Assembly (NCBI RefSeq): GCF_014252955.1
Contig: NZ_JACMIA010000001.1
Coordinates: 4,114,258 to 4,178,257, forward strand
From: Stappia sp. 28M-7
GTDB taxonomy: Bacteria > Pseudomonadota > Alphaproteobacteria > Rhizobiales > Stappiaceae
DNA: 64,000 nt
Direction: 5' to 3'
Each line of letters starts with the position of its first letter. Positions within the stretch are counted from its first letter, which is position 1. Below are positions 59,871-64,000 of the stretch, piece by piece. A model generated the notes under the pieces. The model saw only the letters and a list, made by a program, of their open reading frames with translations. It searched no databases and was not told the origin of the DNA. Position numbers and translations under genes: made by a program.

Positions 59871-60410
59871 ATGACGGACTGGTTCTCATCCACACGGAGA
59901 AGCACCATCGACTTCGCCGACCGGCTCGCCAATTCGGAAATGTTCTCCGCACTTTTCCGGGATGGCATGGCCCTGGTCGAAGAGACCGCCGCTTATCTCG
60001 ACGGCGAAGGACGGGTGCAGTCGAAGTCGCTGCCGCGTGCGGGCTCGCTCGCCTATGCGACGGAATCCATGCGCCTGACCACCCGGCTGATGCAGATGGC
60101 CTCCTGGCTTCTGCTCCAGCGCGCCGTCAACGAAGGCGAGATGTCGGCCGAGCAGGCCGGCAGCGAGAAGAACAAGGTGCGCCTCGACACGCTCTCCTCC
60201 ACGCGCGGCGGACCCGGCTGGCAGGAGCTCCCCGAGGAGCTGCGCGACCTGATCGAGCGCTCGGTGCGCCTGCAGGAGCGGATTCAGCATCTCGACAGGA
60301 TGATCTACGAAAGCCGCCACGCGGAGCCGGTGCCGGTCGACAATCCGGTCGCGATCCAGCTCGACGTGCTCAGCGCCGCTTTCGGCGGGCGCGGCAGCTC
60401 GCTCGGCTAA
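59871..60410 (+). CDS. rcdA: Regulator of CtrA degradation RcdA (DUF1465)
   Basis: RcdA is a ClpXP adaptor that helps degrade CtrA at the G1-S transition in Caulobacter. The 179-residue protein has RSTIDFADRLANSEMFSALFRDGMALVEETAAYLDGEGR, then RLTTRLMQMASWLLLQRAVNEGEM, the DUF1465 hallmarks, and a C-terminal helix. ATG 59871 with ACAGGAGG upstream fits the family start. It lies after the sRNA candidate and is convergent with rpmE, sharing a terminator. Confidence 0.9.
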   Translation: MTDWFSSTRRSTIDFADRLANSEMFSALFRDGMALVEETAAYLDGEGRVQSKSLPRAGSLAYATESMRLTTRLMQMASWLLLQRAVNEGEMSAEQAGSEKNKVRLDTLSSTRGGPGWQELPEELRDLIERSVRLQERIQHLDRMIYESRHAEPVPVDNPVAIQLDVLSAAFGGRGSSLG

Positions 60411-60564
60411 GGCAGGCCCTTCGGACAGGATCGGCCCCCAAAGGGCCATCCTTTCGAAGCGCAAACCCGGCCGCGGGAACGACAGCAGATCCCTTGCGGA
60501 CTGCCCGCCACCGCGGTACCGGCCTTTCCAGCGCCGCAGATTCTCGAAAACACGACGCGAAACG

Positions 60565-60597
60565 AAAAAACCCCGGAGCCTGAGGCATCCGGGGTTT
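60565..60597. terminator. Bidirectional terminator between rcdA and rpmE
   Basis: AAAAAACCCCGGA and TCCGGGGTTTTT form a stem with loop GCCTGAGGCA (itself GCCT/AGGC), with A-run left and T-run right, serving both convergent genes. Confidence 0.85.
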
Positions 60598-60644
60598 TTC
60601 GTGTCTTGTATCCACCCGGCAGGGCGGAGCGGATTTCCGGGCAA

Positions 60645-60869
60645 TCAGTTGCCCAAGAAACCGGCGTACTTGTTCTTGAAGCGCGAGACGCGGCCGCCAC
60701 GGTCCATGAGCTGGCGGTCGCCGCCGGTCCATGCCGGATGGGTGCGCGGATCGATGTCGAGCTGCAGCGAGTCGCCGTCCTCGCCATAGGTCGAGCGCGT
60801 GTGGAACTCGGTGCCGTCCGTCATGACCACCTTGATGGAGTGGTAGTCGGGATGAATGTCCTTCTTCAT
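60645..60869 (-). CDS. rpmE: 50S ribosomal protein L31
   Basis: This 74-residue ribosomal protein begins [21 protein letters not shown] and ends with a basic [11 protein letters not shown]. The Zn-binding Cys of other L31 forms are absent here, so this is the Cys-less type. The frame is open upstream, but ATG 60869 gives the family length. It is divergent from the ABC exporter. Confidence 0.94.
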   Translation of the reverse strand: MKKDIHPDYHSIKVVMTDGTEFHTRSTYGEDGDSLQLDIDPRTHPAWTGGDRQLMDRGGRVSRFKNKYAGFLGN

Positions 60870-61232
60870 CTTCTCGTCCCCGTGCCTGCGGCTTACACCG
60901 GCCCTGGGGAGGCGCGGCGCATTCATGTTGGAGTTGTCGGCGTGTCCCCGTCCGTCGGGCAGGACAAGCGCGCCCGGTGGCGTCGTGTCACAGCTTCTTG
61001 ACGAAGTCACGGATTCGTTGGCGGGCCACGCAGGCAAGCGCGCAGCACCTGAAACCTTGAGCGCGAGCCTATAGCCCATCCATCGGCCGAAAACAAGGCC
61101 GCAAAGCCGAGTTTCCGCCGCCGCCCGTCAGGGCCCCCGCGACAAATGCGACCGCTCGCGCAGGTTGGCCTTCCCGCCTCGAACCGGTATGGTCCGCCAG
61201 GCATCCGGCAGGAACAGAGAGCAAGAACAAGC
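60870..61232. other. Intergenic region between rpmE and ABC exporter gene
   Basis: These 363 bp hold no credible gene. Promoters for both divergent genes must lie here but I cannot place them. If the exporter starts at 61146, the region is 276 bp. Confidence 0.4.
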
Positions 61233-63065
61233 GTGTCCCGATACGGCTCCCCCTCAACGCCCGACCGCGGCGGCAAACGCGATCTCAGGCCACTGGCCAC
61301 CCTTCTTCCCTACCTGATCAAGTATCGGGGCCGGGCTCTCCTCGCGCTTCTGGCGCTGATGGGTGCGGCCGGGACGACGCTCGTCCTGCCGATCGCGATC
61401 CGCCGGATGATCGATTTCGGCTTCGGCGCGGACGACCCGTCCCTCGTCGACAATTATTTCTCGGTGCTCATTCTCGTCGCCGCCGCGCTCGCGACCTTCT
61501 CGGCCCTGCGCTACTACATGGTGACCTCGCTCGGCGAGCGGATCGTCGCGGACCTGCGGGCCGACGTCTACAGCCACATCATCCGCCTGTCCCCCGGCTA
61601 TTTCGACAGCGCCCGTTCCGGCGAGATGGTCTCGCGTCTGACGGCCGATGCCACCCAGGTCAAGTCCGCCGTCGGCGCCAGCGCGTCGATCGCCATGCGC
61701 AACCTGATGATGTTCCTCGGCGCCTCGGCGATGATGGTTGTCACCAGCCCGCGCCTGTCCATGTTCGTGCTCGGCGCGATCCCGGTCATCGTCCTGCCGC
61801 TCATCGCCTTCGGCCGCAGCGTGCGTCATCGCTCGCGCCACGCGCAGGACACGCTGGCCGACGCCTCCGCCTATGCCTCCGAGACGCTCGGTGCGGTCCG
61901 CACCCTCCAGGCCTTCACCAACGAGGCGATGGCCAGCCTGCGTTTCGGTGGCAGCGTCGAGGAGGCCTTCCGCGCCGCACGCACGGCGATCTTCGCCCGC
62001 GCCCTGCTCACCGCCTTTGCGATGTTCATCATCGCCGGCAGCGTCGTCACGGTGCTGTGGGTCGGTGCCAGCGACGTGTTCGTCGGCCGCATCACCGCCG
62101 GCGAGCTCGGCCAGTTCCTGCTCTATTCGATCTTCGCCGCTGGCGCGCTCGGAGAGCTCAGCCAGGTCTGGGGCGAAATCTCGCTGGCCGCCGGCGCCGC
62201 CGAGCGCCTGTCCGAGCTGCTGAAGATCGAGCCGGAAATCGCCGCCCCGGCAAACCCGGTGAAGCTGCCGCCGCGCCTGTCGGGCGCGGTCGGGCTCGAC
62301 GGCGTCTCCTTCGCCTACGGCGCGGGCGGCGGGCTGCCCGTGCTCATCGATGTCAGCCTCGATGTCGCGCCCGGCGAGACCGTCGCCATCGTCGGCCCGT
62401 CCGGCGCCGGCAAGTCGACGCTGTTCCACCTGTTGATGCGCTTCTACGATCCCACCAGCGGCACGGTGCGCGTCGACGGCACCTCCTTGCGCGACTGCGA
62501 TCCGCTCGACCTGCGCCGCCAGATCGCGCTCGTGCCGCAGGACACCACGGTGTTTGCCGCCAGCATCGCCGACAACATCGCCTTCGGCCGGCCCGAGGCG
62601 ACACGCGCGGAGATCGAGGCGGCTGCCCGCTCCGCCTTTGCCGACGAGTTCATCCGCGCGCTTCCCGAGGGCTACGACACCGCCGTCGGCGAGCGTGGCA
62701 TCACCCTGTCGGGCGGCCAGCGCCAGCGCATCGCCATTGCCCGTGCCATCCTGAAGGACGCGCCGATCCTGCTGCTCGACGAGGCGACCAGCGCGCTCGA
62801 TGCCGAGAGCGAGACCCTGGTGCAGACGGCGCTGGAAGGTTTGATGCAGGGGCGCACCACGCTCGTGATCGCCCATCGCCTTGCCACCGTGCTCAAGTCC
62901 GACCGGATCATCGTCATGGAGGGCGGGCGCATCGTCGAGAGCGGTACCCATGCCGATCTCGTCGCGCGCGGCGGCCTGTACGCCAAGCTCGCCAAGCTGC
63001 AGTTCGAGAGCGGGGCGCAGGCCTTCGACAGCCCGCGCGAGGATCGCAGCTCCGCCGCCGAGTAG
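61233..63065 (+). CDS. MsbA-like ABC exporter (fused permease-ATPase)
   Basis: This 610-residue half-transporter has six membrane helices in the first 310 residues (PYLIKYRGRALLALLALMGAAG onward). An ATPase domain follows with Walker A GPSGAGKST, Q-loop LVPQDT, signature LSGGQRQR, Walker B ILLLDEATSALD and switch His in IAHRL. It should work as a homodimer exporting lipid or drug. GTG 61233 is chosen because it starts just before the conserved part; ATG 61146 gives a longer basic tail. A bidirectional terminator follows. Confidence 0.9.
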   Translation: MSRYGSPSTPDRGGKRDLRPLATLLPYLIKYRGRALLALLALMGAAGTTLVLPIAIRRMIDFGFGADDPSLVDNYFSVLILVAAALATFSALRYYMVTSLGERIVADLRADVYSHIIRLSPGYFDSARSGEMVSRLTADATQVKSAVGASASIAMRNLMMFLGASAMMVVTSPRLSMFVLGAIPVIVLPLIAFGRSVRHRSRHAQDTLADASAYASETLGAVRTLQAFTNEAMASLRFGGSVEEAFRAARTAIFARALLTAFAMFIIAGSVVTVLWVGASDVFVGRITAGELGQFLLYSIFAAGALGELSQVWGEISLAAGAAERLSELLKIEPEIAAPANPVKLPPRLSGAVGLDGVSFAYGAGGGLPVLIDVSLDVAPGETVAIVGPSGAGKSTLFHLLMRFYDPTSGTVRVDGTSLRDCDPLDLRRQIALVPQDTTVFAASIADNIAFGRPEATRAEIEAAARSAFADEFIRALPEGYDTAVGERGITLSGGQRQRIAIARAILKDAPILLLDEATSALDAESETLVQTALEGLMQGRTTLVIAHRLATVLKSDRIIVMEGGRIVESGTHADLVARGGLYAKLAKLQFESGAQAFDSPREDRSSAAE

Positions 63066-63091
63066 AGCGCGCTCACTCTCACCCGCATACG

Positions 63092-63126
63092 AAAAGGCCG
63101 GACGCCTCGGGCGCCCGGCCTTTTTT
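63092..63126. terminator. Bidirectional terminator between ABC exporter and SDR genes
   Basis: AAAAGGCCGG (63092-63101) pairs with CCGGCCTTTT (63115-63124), with an inner CGCC/GGCG and one mismatch, followed by TT. Confidence 0.8.
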
Positions 63127-63152
63127 CGTCGTGTCGAGCGGGATGGCCCGGC

Positions 63153-63944
63153 TCAGTCCTCTTCGGCGACCGGCACCGTATAGTTGAGCGGCAGGCGCCC
63201 GCCGTCGGCATAGAGCGTCTGGCCGGTCATGTAGCTGGAATCGTCCGAGGCGAGGAACGCGGCAACGCCGGCGATCTCCGACGGCTCGCCGACGCGGCCG
63301 AGCGGGGTGCGCGAGAGCACCCGCATGCGCGCCGCCTTGTCCGAGTTCACCGAGGCCAGCATGTCGGTCATGATCGAACCGGGGCCGATGCCGTTGACGC
63401 GGATGCCGTAGGGCGCCAGCGACAGCGCCGCGACCTTGGTCAGCTGGTTCATGCCGCCCTTGGAGATCGAATAGGGCACCTGGTTGGCGATGGCGAAGAC
63501 CGCGTTCACCGACGACATGTTGATGATGACGCCGGGCTCGCCGCCCGCTTCCACCTTGTCGACCATGTGGCGAGCGACCGCCTGGGTGCACAGGAACGCA
63601 CCCTTCAGGTTCACCGACAGCACGCGGTCGAAATCCGCCTCGTCAAGATCGAGGAAGTCGCCGCCGATGACGATGCCTGCATTGTTCACCAGGATGTCGA
63701 TGTCGCCGAAGGCATCCAGCGTCGCCGCCACCAGGTTGCGCACGTCGAGCTTCTCCGCGACGTTGCAATGGACGTAGCGCACCTCGCCGAGGGCCTTCAG
63801 TTCCTCCTCGGCCGCCTCGCCGCGCGCATCGTCCACATCGGCGATGACCACCTTGGCGCCGTCGGAGAGAAACCGGCGCGCAATGGCGTAGCCGATACCG
63901 CCGGCCGCGCCGGTGACGATGGCAACCTTCTTTTCCAGGGACAC
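63153..63944 (-). CDS. Short-chain dehydrogenase/reductase
   Basis: This 263-residue NAD(P)-dependent oxidoreductase shows the cofactor motif TGAAGGIG, the structural NNAG and the catalytic Ser in NMSSVNAV. Tyr and Lys of PYSISKGG are present, with a C-terminal TGQTLYADGG. Substrate is unknown; 3-oxoacyl or sugar alcohol reductions are usual for this class. GTG 63944 is chosen because GAGGAA lies just upstream; a TTG at 63974 is possible but has no ribosome site. The window ends 56 bp further without another gene. Confidence 0.88.
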   Translation of the reverse strand: MSLEKKVAIVTGAAGGIGYAIARRFLSDGAKVVIADVDDARGEAAEEELKALGEVRYVHCNVAEKLDVRNLVAATLDAFGDIDILVNNAGIVIGGDFLDLDEADFDRVLSVNLKGAFLCTQAVARHMVDKVEAGGEPGVIINMSSVNAVFAIANQVPYSISKGGMNQLTKVAALSLAPYGIRVNGIGPGSIMTDMLASVNSDKAARMRVLSRTPLGRVGEPSEIAGVAAFLASDDSSYMTGQTLYADGGRLPLNYTVPVAEED

Positions 63945-64000
63945 GGGGTTCCTCGCTATTGTCTGTTCACGCAATTTCGGGACGGGCCACCCGTACCGGG

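Overview
The window is a high-GC chromosomal segment of an alphaproteobacterium. Gene content and order point to Hyphomicrobiales (Rhizobiales), plausibly a Stappia/Labrenzia-like lineage; the order is an inference from synteny and the family is a guess. Indicators are rluD-rpoH, a serC leader ahead of serC-serA, ruvCAB-ybgC-tolQRAB-pal-cpoB-tilS-ftsH-glmM, DUF4164-zapA-6S RNA-fau, eipA, and the CtrA-pathway proteins ChpT and RcdA. It reads as core chromosome: I see no phage, transposase, integrase, CRISPR array or plasmid gene.

Layout. 1-1771: end of a peptide-type ABC importer operon. 1814-4461: envelope-associated genes (coiled-coil membrane protein, EipA, secreted YHS-like protein). 4623-11144: chpT followed by a cheA-cheW-cheY-cheB-cheR operon. 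11404-14125: tRNA-Glu(CTC), DUF6476 protein, rluD, rpoH. 14276-18861: CHASE2 nucleotide cyclase and two permeases. 19023-26146: purA, a large unknown membrane protein, serA/serC with a structured leader, and an outer-membrane beta-barrel. 26417-43418 lies almost wholly on the minus strand and holds glmM, ftsH, tilS, the Tol-Pal system, ruvABC, yebC, a TIGR00282 phosphodiesterase, 5-FTHF cyclo-ligase, 6S RNA and zapA. 43820-51908: tkt, a haem-motif cyclase, gap, pgk, class I aldolase and a ThiE-like protein. 51905-57079: Sel1 protein, efp, suhB and a MotA/MotB-like pair. 57233-64000: trcR, quinone oxidoreductase, DUF1192, a strong small-RNA candidate, rcdA, rpmE, an ABC exporter and an SDR dehydrogenase.

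Working together. Several genes belong to the CtrA cell-cycle network: ChpT (phosphorelay), RcdA (ClpXP adaptor) and TrcR. Two intergenic regions carry full TTAA-N7-TTAA CtrA-type boxes, one before the outer-membrane beta-barrel gene and one before tolQ, and their spacers differ at one base. This suggests envelope constriction and surface genes are tied to the cell cycle. Tol-Pal, ZapA, GlmM, FtsH and EipA give the window a strong envelope and division theme. A second theme is glycolysis and pentose phosphate (tkt, gap, pgk, aldolase) with a probable haem-binding cyclase inserted among the genes.

The least explained items are the three-hairpin intergenic RNA candidate at about 59555-59671, the non-flagellar MotA/MotB-like pair, the CxxCH cyclase between tkt and gap, the degenerate ThiE-like protein and the 590-residue membrane protein after purA.
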